56,912 nucleotides of DNA from Cochliopodium minus (Eukaryota > Discosea > Himatismenida > Cochliopodiidae): the NCBI GenBank assembly GCA_024220525.1, contig JAMYWO010000004.1, positions 114,728-171,639 of the forward strand, written 5' to 3'. A program made the position numbers and the translations under genes. The notes beneath the pieces were generated by a model, which saw only the letters and a list, made by a program, of their open reading frames with translations, was not told the origin of the DNA and made no database searches. Positions within the stretch are counted from its first letter, which is position 1; every line of letters starts with the position of its first letter. Of this stretch, positions 23,837 to 35,320 are shown in pieces.

Positions 23837-25868
23837 ATGATGGAGGCTATCAACAATAATTTCTACAACATCCCCAAAAAGATGTATGAAGATAAAATCT
23901 TCACTGATGTCACTTTTATCGTCGAAGGTGGATTTATTTTTCGATTCATTTTAAAATTCTAGCTTTAATAATATTCACCCATTAATTCAAAAGGGAAGAG
24001 ATTCGAATGCCATAGATCATATCTCTCGAGTAATATTATCATACTTTCTCAAATTTATTAAATAATTAAATTTTGTTGCAGGCTGCAATGAATATTTCAA
24101 CAAGATGTTTACACTCCAATTCAAAGAATCATCAGAAAAAGAAATCCCCCTAAAAAAATTTTCATCGGCAATATTCCAATTGATATTAGAAGTAAAAATA
24201 TCATCATAAATTTTAATAAATTTTTTGAATAAAATTAAAATATTAAAAAAAAAAAACAAATCTTAATTTGAAGTAAATTTTTAAACAAAAACCCTTAGTA
24301 TTTCTATATTGGAAGTTTTTATGCCGAAGCGAGCCAAATATTGGAGTTGTACAGTGCAAGCAAATTTTATTTGGTAAAAAAAAAAAAAAATTTTCAAAAT
24401 AAAAAACCTTATTTTAAAAAATAGATAGAGGAATTATCAAGTTGGTGTTTACAAAGACTCAAAAAGGAACTTAATTCCAAGAACGTTTTGATTATCCTTA
24501 ATTCCATCAGAAAGACAGTTAATGAGGAGCTCGAGCTAGATTTATCGGAACTAGAAAAAGACTGTTTTTTACTAATAAACGAGGAGGTAAAAAATTTTCA
24601 AAAAAAATAAAAAATAAAAATAAAAAATAAATTTCATTGTATCATAACAAATAAAATATTCGATCGAATTTAGGCAGAAGAAATCATCAAAAGTAACATC
24701 TTTTTGGAAGTAAGCAAAAATGATCTTTTCAAAATTTTAAGCCAAAACAATCTCAAGTGCCCAGAAAGGACCGTTTTTGACAGGTGAAAAAATTATTTAA
24801 ATGAAAATTAAAATTTAATAAAATTAATAAATGAAAATAAATGTGTTATATAAAATAAATAAAAAATATGAAAAATGTAAATAAAAAAATAGAAAATTAA
24901 AAATTTAAAAATTTAAATAAAAAAAAAAATAATAATAAAAATAAAAATAAAAAATTTGAAAAAAATTTCTTTTTTTAATAAGGGCATTGGATTGGATAGA
25001 ACACAACAAACATTTGGGTTCTTTGAATTATTTGGATGAAGTGTTGAGTCTCATCAGGTTTCCTATGATCAACTTGTCTGACCTCAGCGACATTTCCACA
25101 AATCAAATAGCCAGAACTTCAAAGTTTTTTTTGGAGTTGATCATAGAATCTTTGCAATTTCAGGTAAAAAAAAAAAATCAAAATTATTCTAATAAAAATA
25201 AAAAAAATAAAAAACTTTCATTTTATTTAATTTTTTTTTAGTCGAACCCAAATTCACTAAAAAAATCACAATTCACAAAATTCAAAAACGAAATGATCCA
25301 TCTCCCCATCAATTTTGAAGCGAGGAGGGTCAGGATTCCCGTGTTGTTTTCTTTCTCTGGCGAAATAGAATGGTTTTTGGTTCCTCAGTCGGGTAAATAT
25401 CGACTCAACTGCAAAGGAGCTAATGGTAAAAAAAATATTCATTGAATTTTTTTGTGTCAAAAATTTTTTATTTTTGTTTTTTATTCAAATTTTTTAACTT
25501 TTTATTTTTTTTGTTTGTAATCCACTTTAATTTATATTTAGGCGGTAAAGGTGGGAGGGCTTCGGAGGTGGAGGGTGTGTTTCTCTTAAAAAAAGGGGAA
25601 TTATTAGAAATTTTAGTGGGAGAGCATAAAAACAGCGAAGATTGTACTGGTGGAGGAGGTTAATATAAAATAAATCAAAAATCAAATAAAATAAAATAAA
25701 ATATTAATTAATTTTTTTCTTAGGTTCCTTCGTATTTATGAATAACTACAAGAAAAACGAGTCACGTTTGCCTTTAATCATTGCTGGTGGTGGTGGCTTC
25801 AAAAGCAGTGCTTCTATCACTGAAAACGGGATTAATGCAAACAAAAACTGTAATAACTTTGAACACAA
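23837..25868 (+). CDS. BTB-BACK protein with glycine-rich domain (3' end missing)
   Basis: Exons from ATG 23837 give a BTB domain (IFTDVTFIVEGKRFECH, YFNKMFTLQFKES, YFYIGSFY), then BACK-type helices (FDRALDWIEHN and the following pair). This is the usual architecture of CUL3 substrate adaptors. From about 25310 a beta-rich region leads into a glycine-rich domain: GKYRLNCKGANGGKGG, LLEILVGEH, CTGGGGSFVF and PLIIAGGGG. This matches the Gly-rich domain of ALK/LTK-type proteins (PF12810), found here without signal peptide or membrane segment. The frame then runs to the N at 25869, beyond which the coding frame is different. The protein is therefore truncated by an assembly problem rather than by a natural stop. 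Confidence 0.8.
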
Positions 25869-25869
25869 N
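25869..25869. other. N base, probable collapsed assembly gap
   Basis: The glycine-rich frame on the left ends here. A Pro/Gln repeat in another frame starts immediately to the right, so this single N likely stands for missing sequence or a contig join. Confidence 0.7.
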
Positions 25870-26413
25870 ACAAATCGGACAACAACCACTCCAACAAGGT
25901 CAACAACCACCACAACAAAGTCAATTTTCTCCACAAATAGGACAAATTGGACAATTGCCACCACAAGGACAATTTCCACCTCAACAAACTTTGCAATTGG
26001 AAAAAGGTCAAGTAGGTCAACAACCACCTCAGAGTTATCCACCACAACAAATAGGACAACTCCCTCCACAACAAATAGGACAACAACCACCTCAGAGTTA
26101 TCCTCCACAGCAAGGACAACTCCCTCCACAACAAATCGGACAACAACCACCTCAACAAGGGTTTCCCCCACAACAAATCGGTCAATTTCCTCCACAACAA
26201 ATTGGACAACAACCACCTCAACAAGGTTTTCCTCCTCAACAAGGTTTTCCACCACAACAAGGTTTCCCTCCTCAACAAGGGTTTCCACCTCAACAAGGTT
26301 TCCCTCCGCAACAAGGACAATTTCCACCTCAACAAGGATTTCCACCACAACAAGGGTTTCCTCCACAACAAATTGGACAATTTCCACCCCAACAAGGCTT
26401 TCCTCCTCAACAA
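25870..26413 (+). repeat. PPQQGF / PPQQIGQ coding repeat
   Basis: Short imperfect units built on ccaccacaacaa encode Pro-Pro-Gln-Gln followed by Gly-Phe or Ile-Gly-Gln. The periodicity keeps several other frames open on both strands, which are shadows. Confidence 0.85.
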
Positions 26414-27471
26414 GGTACTTTTTTATTTTACTTTTTTTGTTTCTTTTCATTTTTTTTTTTTTAAGGATTGCTCCCACCACAACAAGGTCAAATCCCTCCT
26501 AGTAAACTTGTCTTTTTACTTTTAACAAAATTTTAATATTAATTTTTAATGTTTTTCCGTGTTGATTTCTTTTCTTTTTTTTTTTGTCTAAAAATAAATT
26601 ACAAATTAGTTGGTTTGCAACCTCCTCAAACTGTTTTTAATGATAGAAGATTCTTTCAGTCCATGCACAACCATATGGAGAGAGATTACATCGTCATTTT
26701 GGACCAAAGTGGATCTATGGACACCAAAGACTACGGATACAATCACAGCAGTATAAAACTTTTTATTTCTTAATTTTTTATTTTTTATTTTATTTTTTAT
26801 TTTTATTTTTATTTTCTTTTTTAAAAATTTTTTAATTTTTTTTCACCTTAACTTAGGATGGCATACTGCAGAACACGTCTGTGAAAAATTGGCACCTTAC
26901 GTGGTGAGGTCAGACAGAGATGGAATCACTTTGTATTTGTTCAACCACTCCCACAACAAGTTCAGCGGCCTCACTGACCCTAACAAAGTCAGGGAAATCT
27001 TCAAGTCTCAAAGTCCTTCTGGAAGCACCAATCTTGCTGGTGTCTTGAAAGTTGCTTTCGAAGAATTTTTCAGAATTGGAAAGGCAACTTCAAGTAAAAA
27101 AAAAGTTTTTCAATTTTTTTTTTATTTTTTTTTTTAAACATGAAAAATTTAGTTTTTGTTATGATTATTTATTTAATTTTTTTCATTTTTTTTTTCTGAC
27201 TCTTTTTTTAGTTTTGGTAATCACTGATGGTACTCCTGATAGTGAAAGAGAGACTGTCCAGGTCATCGAAAGCGCAGCCAACAGACTCATCAAAGATGGC
27301 GATCTTTCTGTCACCTTCATTCAGATTGGTAGCGATCTAGGTGCCAAAAAGTTTTTGAAAAAGTTAGATGACGAATTGAATTGTAAATTTGACATCGTTG
27401 ACACTGTCAATCACGATCAATTTAATGGGATGAGCTTTGAGGAACTAATTGATAAATCCATTAATGATTAA
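25870..27471 (+). CDS. Pro/Gln-rich vWA domain protein (5' end missing)
   Basis: The frame opens directly after the N at 25869 and reads about 180 residues of PPQQGF and PPQQIGQ repeats. After introns near 26416-26465 and 26502-26608 it continues into a compact vWA domain. The domain starts [15 protein letters not shown], with a complete DxSGS MIDAS motif, followed by [23 protein letters not shown] (the MIDAS Thr loop), [12 protein letters not shown] and VTFIQIGSD. It ends at TAA 27471. It resembles small cytosolic vWA proteins of protists and plants in which the vWA domain closes the protein. The Pro/Gln region should be disordered and may drive condensation or bind WW/SH3 partners. The true N-terminus is not in the window. 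It could belong to the BTB gene only if the N hides a frame change, which I think unlikely. Confidence 0.75.
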
Positions 27472-27543
27472 AAAAAAAATATTTTTTCAATTAAAACTTT
27501 TTAAATAATTAACATGTTCGAAAATTTTCTTTAATATCTGGTT

Positions 27544-30500
27544 TTATTTATTTTCTTTTTGAGATCTTCGGGAAATTGTGATCTTCTTGTTGGGCTTTTC
27601 GATAACTCTTTCATGACCTTTCTTTTTCTCTAGGTTTGGTTGAACGCTAGTATGAATGGAGATAGGAGAGGGGAGGCCTATAGGGGGATCATTTCTTTTG
27701 TTTAACAATTCAATTTGTTTCTTTAGCTCTTCTATTGTTTGGTCTTTTTCTTTGTTTAGTTCAGATTGAGATTGAATGATTCTGTCCTTTTCCACTAGAG
27801 ATTGTATTAAAGTTTCATTTTCTTTATTTTTTGTTTCCAATTCATTTTTAAAAGTTTGATTTTTTTCCGATTGATTATTAATGATGAATTGTTTTTCCAA
27901 GAGAGAACTCTCAAACTTTTCTTTATTTAGTTGAATTGCTACCTCTTTCTCCTCGAGTTTCCTTTCTTTTTCATGCAATAAGTTAATTAAGTCATACTTG
28001 TTTTTTTCTTTTGTTTCAAATAACTTTTCAAGAATCAAATTTTTTTTCATCTCTTCATCAATTGTTATAAAATCCTTTTTGATTATTTCCATGGAAGGAA
28101 AATTATCTATTCTGTTTTCAATCACTTTGAAATTAGGTTTAAAAATAAGATGATCGCTATGTTGGGAGAGTATTTCGATACACTGTTCAACACTGGGTCT
28201 TTTGATACATTCTTTTTCCTTCATTCTCGAAATTAAATTGATAATTTCTAAAGATAATTCAGGGAAGGAATGATTTTTATTCAAGTTTTCATAAGTCGTA
28301 CCAATGGTTTCTCCAAGTGAGTACACGTCACTCAAAAAGGACTCTTCTCTTTTGTTTTGTTCAGGTGAGCTATTTGGAGAAAAACTGCTTAGCCTTTCAA
28401 TTCCACTTCCAAGCATATGTGAACTTCCAAAATCAATCAAAATGAAATTCAAATATTCTTCGTCATTCACAACCATAATATTCGCTGGTTTGATATCTCT
28501 ATGCGTGATTTTATTTTTGTGGAGTTGGTGTAGTTGGCTCAATAAAATCATCATCATTCTAATAAAATCTTTTTCCTCATTAAACTTGCAAGACAAATTT
28601 TTAGGAGAAAAACTACTCAAGTTTTCTCCATTTATCCACTCCATGAGCAAATATTTTTTCTTGATACTTCTATAACTGTCTTCAATAACACAGATCATTC
28701 TTGGGAAGAAAACTTCAAAATTGTCTTTGAAAATGTTGGTTATCAATTGAAAAGAGTTGATCTCTATTTCCCACGCTTTTTTATGTTTCTCCCCCTCGTT
28801 AATTCTCTCTTTTATTGCAACTATCAATTTAGTTTTTCTATCCAATGCTTTATAGATTCTTCCAAATCCGCCCTCCCCTGCTATTTTCAGAATCGCAAAT
28901 CTTTTTTCTATCAAAAAGTGTGGACTAGCACACATATCGCAGTGTTTTGTGTTGTCATCTACAGAGATATGTACTCCACATTCTGAGCATATCATTTTCA
29001 ATTTATGAGATTCTTCTATGTTTCTTTTCAGATCGGTTCTCTGGGAAGAAACATCCAGTTCGCTGTCTTCTTTTGTTCTTTTGAATATTCTAAAACCAAT
29101 TTTTTTGAAAACCCCTTTGACTATCCATTGTGATATGAACTCTGTCATTGCTTTATGGACCAAATCGAATAAATCATCTGGATTTTTATCTGTTTTGAAT
29201 TTAACAGACAAGATAGTTTGGCAGGATGGCTGGTTCTTGTTATTCAAAAGTTTTTCTTGGAGATCTTTAGAGTGGGTTTTCATTCTTAACAAAATGGTTT
29301 CTTCTTTTCCGTTCACTCCATCTTTCTCAGCAAAGTGGAAAAGAAACCCATCAATCCAATAGACTTCATCCAACATTACATGTTTTTCTTCATTTTTGAT
29401 GCATTCTTTTCTTATTTTCAAAAACAGCATTTTCCACATAGAAGAAGGCTTTAAGTTCATGTAAAAGTGGATCTTCCACTCAAAATTTTTTTTGATTTTT
29501 TTAGGATCAATGTTTTGATTTAAAACCAGGTTGCTTGGTTTTTTATTAGGAAAGAGAAAAGGGACTAAGTAAAACTGTTCTTTGTTCATATTTTTGGACA
29601 GTTTGGGCAATATGAGATCGAATTTTATCATCAAGCTTTTCAAAAAATTTCTTTTTTCTATGTTTTCCTGTCCAAAAACGGAATCATCACCCAATATGTC
29701 ATTTAAAATAGAATTAAGAGAGAAACTATCAATTGAATAAATACTTTGGCTTAACTCACTATTGTAATTTTTCTCTTTCAACAAGTTTAAGATCTTTTGG
29801 TGTCCTTCTTCTTTCATCATTGACTCTATTTCTTCAAAATTCCCGCTCAATCGCTGGAAAGAGATTTTATCTACCAAAGATTGGTTTTTGTAATCACTCC
29901 ATATCATTTGGAAAGTACAATGAACATATCCTTTCTTCAAATCCAACAAAAGTTTTTCCAATTTTTTTGTTGAATCTTCTTTGCTCTGAAAAAAAGAAGA
30001 AAGTTTGCTCTGGTTGCTTTGTTGCTTTACAATCAAGAGCTCCTCGAAAATTTTTTCGAGCAATATCTGAACTCTTTTCCTTCCATGATCCAAAACAGAT
30101 TTGAAAACACCATTGAACCATTTTGGTTCTGTTATGATAATGTCTCTCAAATTGTCATTGTCAAAATAGACGATGACACCAAGTTTGTTCAAATCTACCA
30201 GAATTTCATTCAAATTTTTGACCTCGTGATACACATCCTCCTCTATCACTTTTTTTAGTTCTTCCAATTTTATCATTGGTGTTTTCTTTCCAATTTTAAT
30301 GCACATTTTTTCAATCTCTTTCAATACAAAATTATGGTTCAACGTGGTTTTAACTCCATTTTGTACGTTGTTGTAATTATTGGAGATAGTTTTGTTTAAC
30401 TCAAGTATCCCACTCTTTTTCAAATCTACTTCCCTATTATTCAATACATAAAAACAGCTGTTCCATGAAAAAGGTGTTTGGAAATTGTGAAATTTCAATG

Positions 30501-33040
30501 AAATATTCTTAGATACCAGTTCCTTTTCGATCACTAAAAAAAAAAAATAATAAAAAAAAATTGAGATTGTAGTAATTAATGTTACATTTGTGGATATCTC
30601 GCAATCTCTTATTAACCTTTTCTTGATCTACAAACAAATCGAATAGACCAGTTTTGAATTTATTTTCAAGCAAATCCACTTTGGTTCCAACCAACAGCAC
30701 CTTGTTCTTGTTTTCTACTCTGGACTCTAAAAAGTTAAACCAGTAAATCAGCTTGTTATCGCTGATAATCTTGTCCAAATCTAATGAACAATCAAAGATT
30801 ATTAAATAAACAGATCCGTTTGTGAAAAAAAAAGAATGAGCTCCCTTGAAACATTATTTATAAAAAAAAATAAGAAAAATTTTCCTTTTACAAAATAATT
30901 TCTTTTTACATGGTATTCCTCGTGCCCCGCAAAATCCCAGATAGAATAAAGTGTTCCATTCATATTATCCAATTTGTATATTTCAACCCCATGTGTCATT
31001 TCTTCCTCTTTCTTTTCACTTTGTACCAACGAATGTGCTTGTTTGTTTTTGCTTTCATTAATAGAACCCATTAATCTTCTAGTTAAAGCCGTTTTGCCAA
31101 CCTTTGTTTCAAAAAAAAAAAAAAATTTAAAAAAAAATAATAATTGGTTGGATTAAAAGTTTACATTTTCACATCCAATGATCATTATCCTGATTCCTTC
31201 AAAAGATCTTTTTTTTTCTAGCAATTTTCCATTGTCGGAATACCAAACAAAATATTCAATGCCTTTCTCATTCAAAACCCCCCTGCCGATTCTGTGTCCC
31301 TTTGAAGGTGAATAATTTCCAAGATATTTTTCTGAATCAATTTTATTTTCCATTTCATAGACTTTGGTTTCTCCTTCTACGCATTTACCTTTAGAAAAAA
31401 TTAGATTAATTCCTATCAAAAAAATTCTTTTTTTTTTTTGTTAACCCACACACTCCCAGTTAGGAATGTTAAAGTAACTTTTCCCGTTGAAATATTTCTC
31501 ATTTTTCAGTTCTCCCTCAAATCTCAAACCGTTGGTTTCATCAAAAACCTTGACCTTCTCTAACTCTCCATTCCCTGATTGTTTGTTAAGTGAAATTACT
31601 GAAATATAGGGAAAAATTTAAAAAAAGAAATACCCTCAAGCACACAGACAATAAGATCTTCGCCCAAATGGTATCTTTTAATATAATTTTCCATTTTGAC
31701 TTGATTATCTTTACCAAAAGGGGGCACTCTAATATTCACATTAAAAACTATGACTTCGTTTTCGAGAAAGTGACGAGAAAAATCCCTAAATGTTTGTTGG
31801 CTTTTAATTTCCTCTCCAAATATGCTGACTTTGGAATTTAATTGAAGCACTTGTGGATCGTTAATCACTAATTCTAGTTTTAGTTCTCTGATTAATTTAC
31901 TCACAGAAAGTGAAATCACCTTCAAAGGATCTTTTGTCAGATTAATAAAATTTTCAAACTGATAATCTTCCAAACTTGTCACTTCTTTGAAACCATCAAA
32001 ATCCTGGAGGATTTGTATAAAGCAACTTTTTTAAAAAAAGATTCAAAATTTGAGAAAAAATGTTATACCAAATTAATGATTATTTTCCCTTTCATCTTTA
32101 ACTCTTTATTTACACAAAAAGAATCTTTGGAGTAAATTTCCTTTATTTTCTCTACCATGTCAATACTTATTTCATTGTTTCTTTTATAAATGATTTTGAT
32201 GAAATAGGGGCAAATATTTAATGCTTTCTGGAGGTAATTCATCCCAACATCAGTCACTTTAAAGTACCCAAAATCAATTTTCTTCAATGTGTGATTTACT
32301 TTTACGCAAATCAACTCGCAAAACATTTTGAACATATCATCATCTATTTGGCAATTACTGATGTATATTTCAGAGATACTATTGTTTAATTTCAATGCTT
32401 TTGTAAGATTTTCTACTGATATTCTGCTCATTTTGTTCCCTTTCAAACTCAAAATTGATAAATTGCTTCCTACATGATTAATAGACCGAGAAAGGCTCTC
32501 GAATCCTTTTTCTGTTATTGAGGAATAGTCCAACCGAAGAGATACGAGACTATTTCCAAATTTTAGTGTATCAAAAAGGTATTCTAAATTTTTTATGTTG
32601 TTCGCTCCTAAATCGATATCTTCTACGCAATCTATCATTGTTCCTGATAGATATTTCATCCCATCATATCCTATGTTATTCCCATATATATTCAATTTTT
32701 TTATGCTCCTATTTCTCAGAGTCAACCGATATATATGATTTGCTCCTTCTCGTCCCAAATTATTATTTGAAATATTTAAGCTATGCAATACTTGATTTGA
32801 TTCGAGTGAATCACAGATCCCTTTCATTTTAAAATCATCTATATTGTTGTGTGACAGATCTATTTCTCTAATATATCTATTTTGTTCCAATGCTTGTGTC
32901 AATATCATCACTTCTTTGTCCGTCAATTTCCACCTTTTCAAATCCAATTTATCATATGCATTAATCACCTCCTCATAAACTTGAAGCTCTGATTTATTCA
33001 TATAATTATTCCCATTTTGAAAATTTATTGATTTTTTCAT
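27544..33040 (-). CDS. ROCO protein kinase: LRR-MORN-like-Roc-COR-Zn ribbon-kinase
   Basis: About seven exons give roughly 1,750 residues. The first (33040-32063) holds ribonuclease-inhibitor-type leucine-rich repeats (IREIDLSHNNID, LHSLNISNNNLG). A linker follows with MORN-like units (RFEGELKNEKYFNGK, YLGNYSPSKGHRIGRG). The Roc GTPase has the P-loop GCENVGKT (split by an intron), DFAGHEEYH and TKVD. The COR domain fills 30534 to about 29100. A CxxC-x12-CxxC zinc ribbon (CSEC, CDMC) lies near 28920-29000. The kinase has AGEGGFGRIY, VAIKE, HRDIKPAN and IDFGSSH, so it should be active. A Glu/Lys/Gln-rich coiled coil (28060-27650) ends it. ROCO proteins are Roc-COR dimers in which GTP cycling controls the kinase, as in LRRK2 and Dictyostelium Roco4. 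The 3' end lies 72 bp from the convergent vWA gene. Confidence 0.88.
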
Positions 33041-33110
33041 TTTTTTTATTTTTTGAAATTAGATGAGATGATCTCAATGGATTTGATATAAGTCCAATGT
33101 TAAAAATATA
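33041..33110. promoter_or_regulatory. short divergent promoter, ROCO / HAD phosphatase
   Basis: A/T-rich spacer between the ROCO start codon and the most upstream plausible ATG (33111) of the divergent HAD gene. No specific element is recognised. Confidence 0.3.
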
Positions 33111-34634
33111 ATGGTTTTTGTTAAAAAAAATAAAATGAAAATCAAGAAAATTTCTAAAACAAATTTTTTCAAAGGTTCATTCTTCAATATATCACATCCT
33201 ATTGGTCTTTTATAAAAATATCCTTTTGCAGATCTCTCCCCAAAAAAAAATTTTTCTTTCCACAAATATTATTCGAATAATGTGATTGATGGCGAGAAAT
33301 TGGACATTATAAGAAACAAGAAAGGATATTTATGTGATATGGATGGTGTATTGATTAGGGGATCATCAGTAGTGAATGGATCCAAAGAATTTATAAATTG
33401 GTGCAAGAAAGAGGACAAAAAATTGATGTTCGTCACGAATTCATCCAGAGCATCAACCAAACAATTGAAAGAAAGATTCATGAGAATGGTATATTAGTTA
33501 ACAACAAAATATTAAGATAATAATTACAAAATATTTCTATATTGATCAGTCCAATCAAATTTCATTTGGTAAAAATGATTTCCAGTTTCAATATAGAAAC
33601 ATTGAATATGAATCTTTATTTCAGTCATTTTATTTATAGAGATATTCCAATTTCTATAAACAATATGATGGAATAAACTTCTATTTATAGAACTAAGTTT
33701 CATTATTGAAACATATGTTGAGATATAAATTTTGATTCACCAAAAGGGAATGGGTAAGCCAAAAAAAAAAAAATAATCTCTATTGACAATATTAATAAAT
33801 AAAAAAAAAAGAGGTGGAAGAGTCACAATTCTACACAGCAGGAATGGAAACAGCCAAATTCATAAGATCCCAAAAAAAAGATGGATCAGCATTCGTGATA
33901 GGAGAAAGGGGATTCATCGAACAATTGGAAGAGAAGGGAGTGAGAATAACACAGCAAAACCCGGACTATGTGGTGTTGGGAGAGAAGAACACCTATTCCA
34001 AGGAAGAGTTTGATATTGCTGCAAATTTGATTCATAAGGGATCCAAGTTGTTGGGTGTTTGCCCTGATTTGTATGATGTTATTGAGGATGGTAAAATTGA
34101 GCCTTGTGTTGGTTCATGGATTGGTGTAAGAGTTTTTTTTTTTATTTTTATTTCATTAATTTTTTAAAATGATCTAATTAATCTTCGTCAAAAATATTCA
34201 TTTTTATTTTCAAAAAATTTTTCAAAAATCAAAATAAAAAAAAAAGAATCAAATTACATTCTATCTAATTTATTTTTCACGTTTACAGATTCATTTATTT
34301 TAAATTTACAAATGTGTTTATATTGTTTTTTTTTTTAAAGGTTTTGACCCTTTCAACAGGAGCAAAGCCATATTACCCGGGTAAACCTAACCCATCTATG
34401 GCAAAATCTGTGCTCAACTTGATGAACATCACCAACCACAGCGAGTGTGCCTTTATAGGAGACAGAATGGATACTGACATTTTATGTGGAAATGATTCCT
34501 CCATTGACACAGTTTTGGTTTTGTCTGGTGTCACTAAAATTACTGAGTTGATTGGCTCTAAGTGGCCCTGGAGCCCTTATATTGTGCTTGATAATGTAGG
34601 CTCCATTGTTCCTAATAATGTTTCTCAGATCTGA
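33111..34634 (+). CDS. HAD-superfamily phosphatase, NagD / phosphoglycolate phosphatase type
   Basis: The body has all HAD motifs in order: GYLCDMDGVLIRG (nucleophile Asp and acid Asp), FVTNSSR (motif II), a NagD-type cap with FVIGERGF and PDYVVLGE, PYYPGKPNPSMA (motif III Lys), and FIGDRMDTDI (motif IV acids). Exons near 33232-33490, 33815-34126 and 34341-34634 join in frame. The first intron is 324 nt. The family dephosphorylates small metabolites such as 2-phosphoglycolate or pyridoxal phosphate. The start is unsure. The frame is open upstream of 33282 but has no ATG. An ATG at 33111 becomes in frame only if a 27-nt intron (33205-33231) is removed, and that would add a basic, Phe/Ser-rich leader that could be a mitochondrial presequence. 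Length is about 300 residues without the leader. Confidence 0.8.
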
Positions 34635-34734
34635 GCTAAAAATAAAATTTGATTTATTTATGGAATCTAAGAATTCCCAGATAACAAATTTTATATTCCA
34701 AAAAAAAAAAAAAATATTTTATCCTCCTATTTCT

Positions 34735-35069
34735 TTATTTCAACCTAAATTTTTTTGACCATTTCTGAAATGCTTGTTTCATAAATCTTCTTGAAGAAGG
34801 TTGATAGATACCAGCAACCCAAACACCATGTTCAAATCTGTTAAAAGTGTCTTTAACACTCAAAGGAACGTCAGAAATCAAAAAAACTGTAAAAACTCAT
34901 ATTCTTTTGAGTCGAAGCGATCAACCCATGTTTCATAGTCTTTTTGATTCATCTTGAGGAATTTTGGGTCGAAAGGAGGGTTTGATTTTGTTGAACAAAG
35001 TAATACTCATATTGTTTGAAGCACTCGATCACACAACTTTCCAACAGAACAAGCTTTTTTCGGTGTCAT
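34735..35069 (-). pseudogene. small unrecognised gene, probably decayed
   Basis: On the minus strand an ATG at 35069 is followed by three coding-like segments in different frames. The first has LLESCVIECFKQYEYYF, the second has PPFDPKFLKMNQKDY and ETWVDRF, and the third has FNRFEHGVWVAG and QAFQKWSKKF ending at TAA 34735. The base composition (richer in G+C than the flanks) and charged/aromatic residues look protein-coding. No GT-AG introns explain the frame changes, and in-frame stops occur between segments. Either this is a decaying host gene or it carries sequencing indels. I recognise no family, though the paired Cys in the first segment may be meaningful. It lies tail to tail with the HAD gene, 100 bp away. 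Confidence 0.35.
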
Positions 35070-35320
35070 TTTGTATTGAATTTTTTTTAAGATTAAAAAA
35101 TAAATTTTGGTCTTTATTTTGTAAAGTAAAAAAAAATCTTTAATGGTTTAACATGTTTAAAATAGAAATTTTTTGTTTCATTTTGTTTTTGCGATTACTT
35201 TTTTCAAAATTCATAAATAAAAATGGAAAAAATCATTCAGTATAATTTATTGAAAAAGAAAAATTTTTCCCCAAAGAGAAAGAAGAGAGAAGAGAGTTTA
35301 AAAAAAAAAACAAAATACTT

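Noticed and set aside
25746-26480. Long Val/Glu-rich minus-strand frame and a Thr-rich plus-strand frame
   Set aside because: Shadows of the Pro/Gln repeat; only the Pro/Gln frame leads into the vWA domain.
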